This document shows, in pieces, positions 1-5,849 of a stretch of DNA of 7,353 nucleotides. A model generated the notes under the pieces. The model was given only the letters and a program-made list of their open reading frames with translations, ran no database searches and was not told the origin of the DNA. The stretch spans positions 1 to 7,353 of the forward strand of contig CALCNY010000161.1 in the NCBI GenBank assembly GCA_937897585.1, read 5' to 3'. Both the position numbers and the translations under genes were made by a program. The DNA comes from an uncultured Chitinophagaceae bacterium (GTDB taxonomy: Bacteria > Bacteroidota > Bacteroidia > Chitinophagales > Chitinophagaceae). Every line of letters begins with the position of its first letter. Within the stretch, counting starts at the first letter, position 1.

Positions 1-25
1 TCCGATCTACCAAGCGAAAGAAATT

Positions 26-52
26 AAAATCCTGCAATAGCGGGATTTTTTT
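26..52 (+). terminator. Intrinsic terminator of the upstream, mostly unseen gene
   Basis: A 10-base left arm (26-35) pairs with 40-49 around the 4-base loop AATA, with one G-U wobble, and the right arm runs into a stretch of T. This is a classic rho-independent terminator for a plus-strand transcript entering from the left. The bases before it probably hold the 3' end of that gene: frame 1 stops at 25-27 just before the stem and frame 2 stops at 38-40 inside it. The tail is too short to identify the product. Confidence 0.8.
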
Positions 53-63
53 ATTTTTATAAA

Positions 64-840
64 ATGATAATTAATAATATTGAGGACATTGCTTTTATCC
101 CCAAGCGAATCATTTCAGTGGTTCCATCACAAACCGAGTTATTATTTGATTTGGGTTTGGAACATGAAGTATTGGGCATCACAAAATTTTGCATTCATCC
201 CATAGAAATTATTAAAACAAAAACAATTGTAGGAGGAACAAAAAATTTAAACCTTGAAAAAATCATTTCACTCCAACCGGATTTAATCATTGCCAACAAG
301 GAAGAAAATGTAAAAGAACAAATAGAATTGCTGGCTGAAAAAATTCCTGTTTGGCTTACTGATGTAAATAATTATCATGAAGCTTTGCAAATGATAGCTG
401 ATTTGGGAAAAATTACTCAAGAAGCTGAAAAAGCTGATTCATTAATACGTTCAATTAATGAACAATTTTCTATTCCTTTATTCAATAAAAAAAGAAAAGC
501 TGTTTATTTGATTTGGAAATCACCTTTCATGACAATTGGAGGAGACACTTTCATTGACAGTATGATGCACAAAGCAGGATTCGAAAATACTTTTCACCAT
601 TTGACACGATATCCGGAAATTGAAATCGAAAACATTGCCAATAGCGATTGTGAATTTGTTTTGCTGTCTTCCGAGCCATACCCTTTTGCTCAAAAACATG
701 TTGATGAAATGCAAACTGCATTACCGAATAAAAAAATCTTTATTGTTGATGGCGAAATGTTCAGTTGGTATGGCAGCCGAATGATGAAATCTGCAAATTA
801 TTTTAAAGATTTATCAATAACAATGATGAATTCAGACTAA
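64..840 (+). CDS. BtuF-like helical-backbone metal/cobalamin receptor, no signal peptide
   Basis: This 258-residue protein resembles the substrate-binding component of ABC importers for vitamin B12 and iron chelates (BtuF/FecB type). Seen: an N-terminal strand and motif VVPSQTELLFDLG (19-31), KFCIHP (41-46), GGTKNLNLEKI (58-68) and LQPDLIIANKEEN (70-82). The second lobe has DGEMFSWYGSRM (229-240). This is the two-lobe layout of the family and the length is close to BtuF. The first residues are polar, with no hydrophobic signal or lipobox. The frame is closed by a stop at 25-27 with no other start between, so the ATG at 64 appears right and the protein should be cytoplasmic or exported by an unusual route. 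No permease or ATPase gene lies beside it. The ligand is not readable from sequence; cobalamin or a ferric chelate is a family-based guess. The gene starts 11 bases after the preceding terminator. Confidence 0.82.
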   Translation: MIINNIEDIAFIPKRIISVVPSQTELLFDLGLEHEVLGITKFCIHPIEIIKTKTIVGGTKNLNLEKIISLQPDLIIANKEENVKEQIELLAEKIPVWLTDVNNYHEALQMIADLGKITQEAEKADSLIRSINEQFSIPLFNKKRKAVYLIWKSPFMTIGGDTFIDSMMHKAGFENTFHHLTRYPEIEIENIANSDCEFVLLSSEPYPFAQKHVDEMQTALPNKKIFIVDGEMFSWYGSRMMKSANYFKDLSITMMNSD

Positions 841-865
841 ATGCTGAAAAAACATTGGAGTTTCT

Positions 866-873
866 TATTTTTG
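866..873 (+). promoter_or_regulatory. Bacteroidota -7 promoter element before fbaB
   Basis: TATTTTTG matches the Bacteroidota -7 consensus TAnnTTTG exactly and ends 14 bases before the fbaB ATG. Transcription from it would begin near position 880, giving a leader of under 10 bases. No convincing TTTG -33 element is seen 19-21 bases upstream. The element lies inside the extended open frame that begins at the TTG at 855, which supports starting the protein at 888. Confidence 0.5.
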
Positions 874-887
874 CAAAAAATAAAACT

Positions 888-1943
888 ATGGCTGCAAACA
901 TTATTGAATTATTAGGAAAAGATGCTGATTATCTGTTAAACCACGAGTGTAAAACAATAACCAAAGATCAGATACATCTTCCCTCACCTACTTATATGGA
1001 TGAAGTTTGGGTGAATAGTAACAGAAGTAATCAAACTTTGAATAGTTTAAGTGGTATGCTTAACCATGGCAGACTAGCTGGAACAGGCTACACTTCAATT
1101 TTACCAGTTGATCAAGGCATTGAACATAGTGCTGGAGCTTCATTTGCACCTAACCCAATTTATTTCGATCCAGAAAGTATTGTGAGATTGGCTATTGAAG
1201 GCGGATGTAATGCAGTCGCTTCTACATTTGGTGTTCTGGGAATTGTTAGTCGTAAATATGCGCATAAAATCCCTATGATGGTTAAAATCAACCACAATGA
1301 ATTTTTGAGTTATCCTAATAAGTTTGACCAGGTTATGTTTGGACAAATAAAATCAGCCTGGAATATGGGTGCTACTTCAGTAGGTGCAACTATTTATTGG
1401 GGAAGCGAGAACAGCACTCGTCAGTTACAAGAAGTAGCCACTGCTTTTGAAATGGCTCACGAATTAGGTATGGCTACAGTTTTATGGTGCTACACTCGTA
1501 ACAATGGTTTTAAAGTTGACGGTGTTGATTATCATACATCAGCGGATTTAACCGGACAAGCCAATCATTTAGGTGTTACCATTCAAGCCGATATCATTAA
1601 GCAAAAAATGCCAACCAATAATGGTGGATACAATGCCACTAAACATGGAAAGACTTCTCCATTGGTATATAGCCAATTAACAACAGACCATCCTATCGAT
1701 CTTACTAGATATCAAGTAGCTAATTGCTATATGGGAAGAATTGGATTGATTAACAGTGGCGGAGAAAGTAAAGGCGCTTCTGACATGATTGATTCTGTTA
1801 CTACTGCAGTTGTGAACAAAAGAGCAGGCGGCATGGGATTAATTCTTGGCAGAAAAGCGTTCCAACGTCCTTTTAATGAAGGTGTTGAAATTTTAAATGC
1901 TATACAAGATGTTTATCTTGATAAAAGCATCACGGTTGCTTAA
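888..1943 (+). CDS. fbaB: Class I fructose-1,6-bisphosphate aldolase (FbaB/DhnA type)
   Basis: The enzyme interconverts fructose-1,6-bisphosphate with dihydroxyacetone phosphate and glyceraldehyde-3-phosphate in the cytoplasm through a lysine Schiff base, without a metal. The frame is open from a TTG at 855, but alignment from memory with E. coli FbaB (about 350 residues, LLGKDAD near its N-terminus) supports the ATG at 888, giving 351 residues. Seen: LLGKDADYLLNHECKTI at the N-terminus, the loop ILPVDQGIEHSAGASF (DQG at 75-77), VGATIYWGSE, DYHTSADLTGQANHLG, and ADIIKQKM, whose first lysine (about 238) is the candidate Schiff-base residue. NCYMGRIGLINSGGE and RAGGMGLILGRKAFQRP near the C-terminus fit the phosphate-binding region. 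The family is full length with nothing missing. It lies 47 bases after the BtuF-like gene and 39 bases before accD, so co-transcription with accD is likely though it has its own promoter element. Confidence 0.95.
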   Translation: MAANIIELLGKDADYLLNHECKTITKDQIHLPSPTYMDEVWVNSNRSNQTLNSLSGMLNHGRLAGTGYTSILPVDQGIEHSAGASFAPNPIYFDPESIVRLAIEGGCNAVASTFGVLGIVSRKYAHKIPMMVKINHNEFLSYPNKFDQVMFGQIKSAWNMGATSVGATIYWGSENSTRQLQEVATAFEMAHELGMATVLWCYTRNNGFKVDGVDYHTSADLTGQANHLGVTIQADIIKQKMPTNNGGYNATKHGKTSPLVYSQLTTDHPIDLTRYQVANCYMGRIGLINSGGESKGASDMIDSVTTAVVNKRAGGMGLILGRKAFQRPFNEGVEILNAIQDVYLDKSITVA

Positions 1944-1982
1944 TTTTTTTCCAAGACTATTTTTAAACATTAAACATTTGCC

Positions 1983-2894
1983 ATGAGACTTGATGAAGAT
2001 TTTGACGCCAGCCTTTCGGGTGAAGAAGTAGTAAAACACGCAGAAAGAAGCAAGTGGTTTAAACGAATTAAACAAGGGATATTAACTTCCACGCAGGATA
2101 AGAAAGATACACCTGAGGGATTCTGGACTAAATGCCCTTCATGTAATCATATTTGTACCATTTCTGATTTGGATGACAACAAATATGTTTGTACGCAATG
2201 TGATTATCACCATAGAATTGGAAGTGATGAATATTTTGAAATTTTATTTGACAACAATGAGTATAAAGAGCTCTTTGCCAATATTGTTTCAAAAGATTAT
2301 TTAGGATTTGTTGATCTTAAACCATACGATAAGAGACTTGAGGAGACTTACGCAAAAACAGACATTCACGACTCTATCACCGTTGCTCATGGAAAAGTTA
2401 ATCAATTAGACTTGGTGGTAGCTTGTATGGATTTCGAATTTATTGGTGGCAGTTTGGGTAGCGTAATGGGTGAAAAAATTTCAAGAGCTTGTGATTATTG
2501 TATTGAGCATAGGATTCCTTTTATGATTATTAATAAAAGTGGCGGTGCGAGAATGATGGAAAGTGCCTTTTCATTAATGCAATTGGCCAAAACTTCAGGT
2601 AAGCTTAATCAATTGAGCGATGCTAAAGTTCCTTACATTTCACTTTGCACCGATCCTACTTTTGGTGGTACAACTGCTTCATTTGCGATGCTGGGAGATA
2701 TCATTTGCGGAGAACCTGAAGCTTTAATCGGATTTGCAGGTCCAAGAGTTATCAAAGAAACCATTAAAAGAGATCTTCCTCCGGGTTTTCAACGCAGTGA
2801 ATTTTTATTAGAACATGGCTTCTTGGACTTCATCGTCCACAGAAAGACTTTGAAACAGAAAATTTCGGATGTTTTAACCTTATTCAAAAGTTGA
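1983..2894 (+). CDS. accD: Acetyl-CoA carboxylase carboxyltransferase subunit beta
   Basis: AccD pairs with AccA to move the carboxyl group from carboxybiotin on AccB to acetyl-CoA, giving malonyl-CoA for fatty-acid synthesis. The 303-residue product has the N-terminal zinc ribbon CPSC-x15-CTQC (Cys51, 54, 70, 73). The crotonase-fold carboxyltransferase core follows, with GGSLGSVMGEKI, the SGGARMMES oxyanion-hole region, TDPTFGGTTASFAMLGD, and GFAGPRVIKETI followed by GFQRSEFLLEHGFLDFIVHR. Family members I recall begin close to the WFKR motif, but here about 24 residues precede it, including an acidic LDEDFDASLSGEE stretch. No in-frame ATG, GTG or TTG lies between the ATG at 1983 and that motif, and a stop lies in frame at 1971-1973, so the extension appears real. 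An imperfect -7 element (AACATTTG, 1973-1980) ends 2 bases before the start. accA is not in the window. Confidence 0.95.
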   Translation: MRLDEDFDASLSGEEVVKHAERSKWFKRIKQGILTSTQDKKDTPEGFWTKCPSCNHICTISDLDDNKYVCTQCDYHHRIGSDEYFEILFDNNEYKELFANIVSKDYLGFVDLKPYDKRLEETYAKTDIHDSITVAHGKVNQLDLVVACMDFEFIGGSLGSVMGEKISRACDYCIEHRIPFMIINKSGGARMMESAFSLMQLAKTSGKLNQLSDAKVPYISLCTDPTFGGTTASFAMLGDIICGEPEALIGFAGPRVIKETIKRDLPPGFQRSEFLLEHGFLDFIVHRKTLKQKISDVLTLFKS

Positions 2895-2915
2895 TTCCAC
2901 AAAATAAAACTTAGT

Positions 2916-2942
2916 AAAAGCCGCATTGATTGCGGCTTTTTT
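2916..2942 (+). terminator. Intrinsic terminator after accD
   Basis: The perfect 10-base arms AAAAGCCGCA (2916-2925) and TGCGGCTTTT (2931-2940) enclose the loop TTGAT and end in a T run. It lies 21 bases after the accD stop and closes the plus-strand fbaB-accD transcript. The matching A run on the left arm could also allow termination from the other strand, but no minus-strand gene reaches it. Confidence 0.9.
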
Positions 2943-3020
2943 AATTCTACAAAACCAAGATTAAAACAAAAATCAACGTTTATTTTCCTCTTAAAAAAAA
3001 CATAAAACAATTTAATTATT

Positions 3021-3038
3021 TGTAGTAATATTACTACA
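3021..3038. repeat. 18-base perfect palindrome, possible operator
   Basis: TGTAGTAATATTACTACA equals its own reverse complement over all 18 bases; the flanking bases do not extend the match. It can be read as two 7-base half sites, TGTAGTA and TACTACA, separated by ATAT, a layout suited to a dimeric repressor. No T run follows it, so it is unlikely to be a terminator. It overlaps a poor -7-like TACATTTA at 3035-3042. The binding protein is unknown. Confidence 0.5.
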
Positions 3039-3111
3039 TTTATAAAAAAAGTTTAAAAATATTTTAGGGGATTTGTTAAAATTTCGAGAATAGGCTTTAC
3101 ATTTATATCAG

Positions 3112-3169
3112 TTTTCATAGGGTACGGATTAAAAACGAACCGGGGTTTCTACCCTGGTTTTCTTTTTTT
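3112..3169 (+). ncRNA. Possible small RNA ending at an orphan terminator
   Basis: The terminator at 3137-3169 comes after accD has already been terminated and before smpB starts, so it should end some other transcript. A promoter-like pair, TTTG (3072-3075) and TACATTTA (3098-3105, one mismatch to TAnnTTTG), is spaced 22 bases apart and would start RNA near 3112. A longer transcript starting near the palindrome is equally possible. The 5' boundary is therefore a guess, and no known RNA family is recognised. Confidence 0.25.
3137..3169 (+). terminator. Second intrinsic terminator, upstream of smpB
   Basis: Arms 3137-3145 and 3152-3160 pair around the 6-base loop TTTCTA with G-U wobbles at 3142-3155 and 3137-3160, then a T-rich tract runs to 3169. 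The wobbles pair only in plus-strand RNA (in minus-strand RNA they become C-A), so the plus direction is favoured. It is 90 bases upstream of smpB and 194 bases after the first accD terminator. Confidence 0.7.
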
Positions 3170-3237
3170 ATAGACTTCCACATTAAATTATCGTCAATTC
3201 TTTTTTTATAAAACCCTTCTATAGTTTGTCGTTACAT

Positions 3238-3245
3238 TACCTTTG
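3238..3245 (+). promoter_or_regulatory. Bacteroidota -7 promoter element before smpB
   Basis: TACCTTTG matches TAnnTTTG exactly and ends 14 bases before the TTG start codon, the same spacing as the element before fbaB. A TTTG lies at 3225-3228, but only 9 bases upstream, too close to be a usual -33 box. The position supports the start at 3260 and a very short leader. Confidence 0.5.
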
Positions 3246-3259
3246 TTAAAAAACATCAC

Positions 3260-3697
3260 TTGGAATTTTTAAATCGAAAAGCAGGGTTTGAGTATTTTTT
3301 TGAGGCTACTTATGTCGCTGGTGTTGTGTTAGCTGGCACTGAAGTAAAATCATTAAGAGCGGGAAAAGTTAGTTTCAATGACAGTTATTGTACATTTCAC
3401 CAAGGTGAGTTATTTGTGAAGAGCTTACATATTTCAGAATATTCTTTTGGAACTATCACCAATCATCAACCTTTACAAGAACGAAAACTCCTCTTAACCA
3501 AAAGAGAGTTAAGTAAATTGGAAAATAAAATAAAAGAAAAAGGCTACAGCATCATTCCTTTAAGAATTTTCTTCAGCGAAAAAGGAATAGCCAAAATTGA
3601 AATCGGATTAGGCAAGGGTAAGAAAAACTACGACAAAAGAAATACGATTAAAGAAAGAGAATCTGAAAGAGAGGTGAAGAGGAAGTATGGGGTGTAG
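3260..3697 (+). CDS. smpB: SsrA-binding protein SmpB, TTG start
   Basis: SmpB binds the tRNA-like part of tmRNA and brings it to stalled ribosomes for trans-translation. The 145-residue product shows the family order: NRKAGFEYFFEATYVAGVVLAGTEVKSLR at the N-terminus (the GTEVKS motif binds RNA), SFNDSYC, PLQERKLLLTKRELSKL, and GKGKKNYDKRNTIKERESERE as the basic tail that enters the empty mRNA channel. It is somewhat shorter than E. coli SmpB (160 residues) at both ends. The conserved domain begins four residues after the TTG at 3260. The frame is open upstream only to a stop at 3209-3211, and no ATG or GTG occurs in that space, so TTG is the only ordinary start. It converges with sdaA. The tmRNA gene is not in the window. 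Confidence 0.93.
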   Translation: MEFLNRKAGFEYFFEATYVAGVVLAGTEVKSLRAGKVSFNDSYCTFHQGELFVKSLHISEYSFGTITNHQPLQERKLLLTKRELSKLENKIKEKGYSIIPLRIFFSEKGIAKIEIGLGKGKKNYDKRNTIKERESEREVKRKYGV

Positions 3698-3709
3698 TTG
3701 GTAATGCGT

Positions 3710-3824
3710 ATTTAGGTGATGAGGAATTGAGAATTAAGTTTTGAGGAATTAGGAATTAGTGGTAAAACTCATGAACTAAAAACTAATTACTAATCCCAAA
3801 AAAACTAATTCCAAATTACTAAAT
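3710..3824. repeat. Large imperfect inverted repeat between convergent smpB and sdaA
   Basis: The left arm (about 3710-3762) is made of GAGGAATT, GAATTA and GGAATTAG units. The right arm (about 3777-3824) holds the complementary ACTAATT, CTAATTCC and ATTACTAA units. Reading the right arm in reverse complement gives an order close to the left arm, with gaps. GAGGAATT occurs at 3721-3728 and 3743-3750. The folded RNA would be a long AT-rich hairpin with a loop near 3763-3776. It lies exactly between two convergent genes, neither of which has a GC-rich terminator, so a two-way transcription stop is a reasonable inference. It could also be a copy of a dispersed intergenic repeat. Confidence 0.6.
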
Positions 3825-3838
3825 GCCGCTAAAAAACA

Positions 3839-5269
3839 CTAACACTCACTCAAACTAATCGGTACATTTATCGCTAGTCCGCCATCTGAAGTTTCTTTGT
3901 ATTTGTTGTTCATATCTTTTGCGGTTTCCCACATGGTTTTAATCACACTATCCAGGCTAACTTTAGCGTAATCAGGAGCGCTTTGCATAGCGAGTTGACT
4001 AGCAGTGATTGCTTTTATGGCACCCATGGCATTTCTTTCAATACAAGGAATCTGAACCAATCCACCAATTGGATCGCAGGTCATTCCTAAATGATGTTCC
4101 ATAGCAATTTCAGCAGCCATCAAGGCTTGACGTTGTGTTCCGCCTAATGCTTCGGTTAAAGCTGCAGCTGCCATGGCACTACTAACGCCAATTTCAGCCT
4201 GGCAACCACCCATAGCTGCAGAAATGGTTGCACCTTTTTTGAAAATGCTCCCCACTTCTGATGCTGTCAATAAAAAGTTGATGATCTTTTCTTCATCATT
4301 GCCATTACAAAAAACAATGTAATAAAGAAGAACTGCGGGTATTACACCGGCAGCACCATTTGTAGGAGCTGTTACTACCCTTCCGAATGATGCATTTTCT
4401 TCATTAACAGCCAAAGCAAAACAACTCACCCAATCCAGAATATATTTAAAATCATGTCCACCTGATTTAATCTCAGCAACCCACTCATTGAAATCATGGT
4501 ATAGTTTCCCATTCAATAATTTCTTGCTCATATCAAAAGCTCTTCTATTGACTTGTAATCCACCGGGAAGCATGCCTTTGGTATTGCAACCTTTGAAAAC
4601 GCTTTCTTTCATTACGCGCCAAATGTTCAATACACCAGTTTTTGTTTCAAGTTCTGTTCGCCAAGCGGATTCATTTTCTAGTACAATTTCATGAATGCTT
4701 AAACCTGTAGTTCTGCACCAATGCAATAATTCTTCAGCGTTATTGATAGAAAATGGCAACTGTTTAGAATGAGCAGCATCAGATTGTTCTCCTTCTTTGA
4801 TTACAAAACCACCACCAATTGAATAGTAGGTTACAGCAACATCATTGCCGTTATTAATTTTTGCAAGAAAACTCAGTGCATTTGGATGAAAAGGAAGTGA
4901 TTCGTTATACAAGAATTCAATATCTTCAGAAGGATTGAAACTGATTTCATGTTTTCCTGCCAATAAAAGCAAATTCATTTTTTTAATGTCAGAAATTTTA
5001 GAACCGATACTATGCACATCAAAAGTCACCGGATCTTCGCCACTTAATCCCAGTTGAACGGCAATATCTGTACCATGACCAACTCCTGTTTTAGCCAATG
5101 AGCCGTAAAGTAAAATTTCAACAGAAAAAACTTCTTGTAACAATGATTGATGTTCCAAGAACGAAGTAAACATTTTTGCAGCTTTCCATGGGCCTAATGT
5201 ATGACTACTGCTTGGTCCAACACCAATTTTAAAAATATCAAAAACGGAAATAACTTCTTGCATGGGCAT
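3839..5269 (-). CDS. sdaA: L-serine ammonia-lyase, single-chain iron-sulfur type
   Basis: This enzyme deaminates L-serine to pyruvate and ammonia using a [4Fe-4S] cluster, in the cytoplasm. The 476-residue chain joins the beta-type N-terminal half (FDIFKIGVGPSSSHTLGPWKAA at 10-31, with the SSSHT substrate loop) to the alpha-type catalytic half (APTNGAAGVIP at 301-311, GGCQAEIG, MTCDPIGGLVQIPCIERN). The cluster cysteines are expected to be Cys356, Cys398 and Cys409, all present. The last residue is Cys476, matching the tail-in-mouth arrangement known for the Legionella enzyme, in which the C-terminal cysteine caps the cluster until substrate displaces it. Two in-frame ATGs (5269 and 5263) are possible starts; the difference is two residues. 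It lies 56 bases after the FKBP gene on the same strand, so it may share its transcript. Alternative symbol: sdaB. Confidence 0.95.
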   Translation of the reverse strand: MPMQEVISVFDIFKIGVGPSSSHTLGPWKAAKMFTSFLEHQSLLQEVFSVEILLYGSLAKTGVGHGTDIAVQLGLSGEDPVTFDVHSIGSKISDIKKMNLLLLAGKHEISFNPSEDIEFLYNESLPFHPNALSFLAKINNGNDVAVTYYSIGGGFVIKEGEQSDAAHSKQLPFSINNAEELLHWCRTTGLSIHEIVLENESAWRTELETKTGVLNIWRVMKESVFKGCNTKGMLPGGLQVNRRAFDMSKKLLNGKLYHDFNEWVAEIKSGGHDFKYILDWVSCFALAVNEENASFGRVVTAPTNGAAGVIPAVLLYYIVFCNGNDEEKIINFLLTASEVGSIFKKGATISAAMGGCQAEIGVSSAMAAAALTEALGGTQRQALMAAEIAMEHHLGMTCDPIGGLVQIPCIERNAMGAIKAITASQLAMQSAPDYAKVSLDSVIKTMWETAKDMNNKYKETSDGGLAINVPISLSEC

Positions 5270-5325
5270 GAATTGAAAGTAAAGAAATCATTGTGTTCAA
5301 TCCTATACAAGTTAATCAAAGAAAA

Positions 5326-5832
5326 CTACACTACGCCAAGGATGGTGAAAACAAATTTCAAATATGAATTAGCCGGCAATATCACCGTACCATTTTGATC
5401 TTGTTGTGAGTTGCTGCCATAAGCAAGTGAAGGTGGAATGTATAAAGTTATGGTGCCTCCATCTTTGATTAAAGGAAGTGTTTTTTGAACGCCAACGATA
5501 AGTTGACCTAAAATAAAATTAACTCCATTGGAAGAATTGTTACTATCAAATGGTGCTGCGGCTCCTAAAACAAATGCGTTGTAATTTACAACCACATTGC
5601 TACATAAATTGGGTGTATTGCCATTACCGGCGTTGCTTATTGTGTAAAAAACACCTGATGAATGCTGGGTAACATTCGTGATATTATTGGTAGTAAAGTA
5701 ATTTTGGAGATAAGTGATTTCTGCAGCGGTGGCAGCAACATTTTTATCATTATATCCACACACAGGGCCTTTTATACAAGACTGCGACAAAATCCCTAAA
5801 ATCATAAAAACGAAAAGAAAATTCTTTAGCAT
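5326..5832 (-). CDS. FKBP-type peptidyl-prolyl cis-trans isomerase lipoprotein
   Basis: The 168-residue product starts with a hydrophobic signal sequence (residues 4-15) leading to LSQSC, a relaxed lipobox of the kind common in Bacteroidota, with Cys19 as the lipidated residue. A spacer to about residue 75 precedes an FKBP domain: VVVNYNAFVLG, FDS (95-97), the segment LIVGVQKTLPLIKDGGTITLYIPPSLAYG (111-139) and ILPANSYLKFVFTILGV at the C-terminus. By family knowledge it catalyses proline isomerisation and helps proteins fold, here outside the inner membrane. Pocket positions corresponding to FKBP12 Tyr26, Phe36, Asp37 and Tyr82 appear kept as Tyr84, Phe95, Asp96 and Tyr138. The pocket tryptophan (GW in most members) is Val115, so catalysis may be weak. 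The gene starts 17 bases after the membrane-protein gene, suggesting an operon. Confidence 0.9.
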   Translation of the reverse strand: MLKNFLFVFMILGILSQSCIKGPVCGYNDKNVAATAAEITYLQNYFTTNNITNVTQHSSGVFYTISNAGNGNTPNLCSNVVVNYNAFVLGAAAPFDSNNSSNGVNFILGQLIVGVQKTLPLIKDGGTITLYIPPSLAYGSNSQQDQNGTVILPANSYLKFVFTILGVV

Positions 5833-5849
5833 ATAGTATTTATTTGAAT

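Larger units (their letters stand above)
2943..3259. other. Gene-free, AT-rich stretch before smpB
   Basis: There are 317 bases between the accD terminator and smpB with no credible open frame on either strand; no ATG is seen on the plus strand. It holds an 18-base palindrome, a second intrinsic terminator, a weak promoter-like pair (TTTG at 3072-3075 and TACATTTA at 3098-3105) and the smpB -7 element. It is not the tmRNA gene: it is too short, and I see no tRNA-like 3' end or tag reading frame. Confidence 0.7.

Noticed and set aside
1..27. Named partial gene at the left edge
   Set aside because: At most nine codons are visible and more than one frame is plausible, so no product can be supported.
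855..887. Extended N-terminus of the aldolase starting at TTG 855
   Set aside because: The extra 11 residues overlap a perfect -7 promoter element, and the FbaB family begins as at the ATG at 888.
1140..1346. Minus-strand 68-codon open frame inside fbaB
   Set aside because: It is fully antisense to conserved aldolase sequence; a shadow frame.
2789..3010. Minus-strand 73-codon open frame overlapping the accD end and terminator
   Set aside because: It overlaps the conserved end of accD antisense, crosses the terminator hairpin and has no recognisable protein character.
3021..3038. The palindrome as an intrinsic terminator
   Set aside because: The stem is AT-rich and no T run follows on either strand.
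2943..3259. tmRNA gene next to smpB
   Set aside because: No tRNA-like ends, no tag frame and insufficient length; smpB and ssrA are often apart in Bacteroidota.
3710..3824. CRISPR array or transposable element between smpB and sdaA
   Set aside because: The repeated words are short and irregular with no uniform spacers, and there is no transposase or target-site duplication.
5201..5398. Plus-strand 65-codon open frame across the sdaA-FKBP gap
   Set aside because: It lies antisense to the conserved ends of two real genes and shows no family features.
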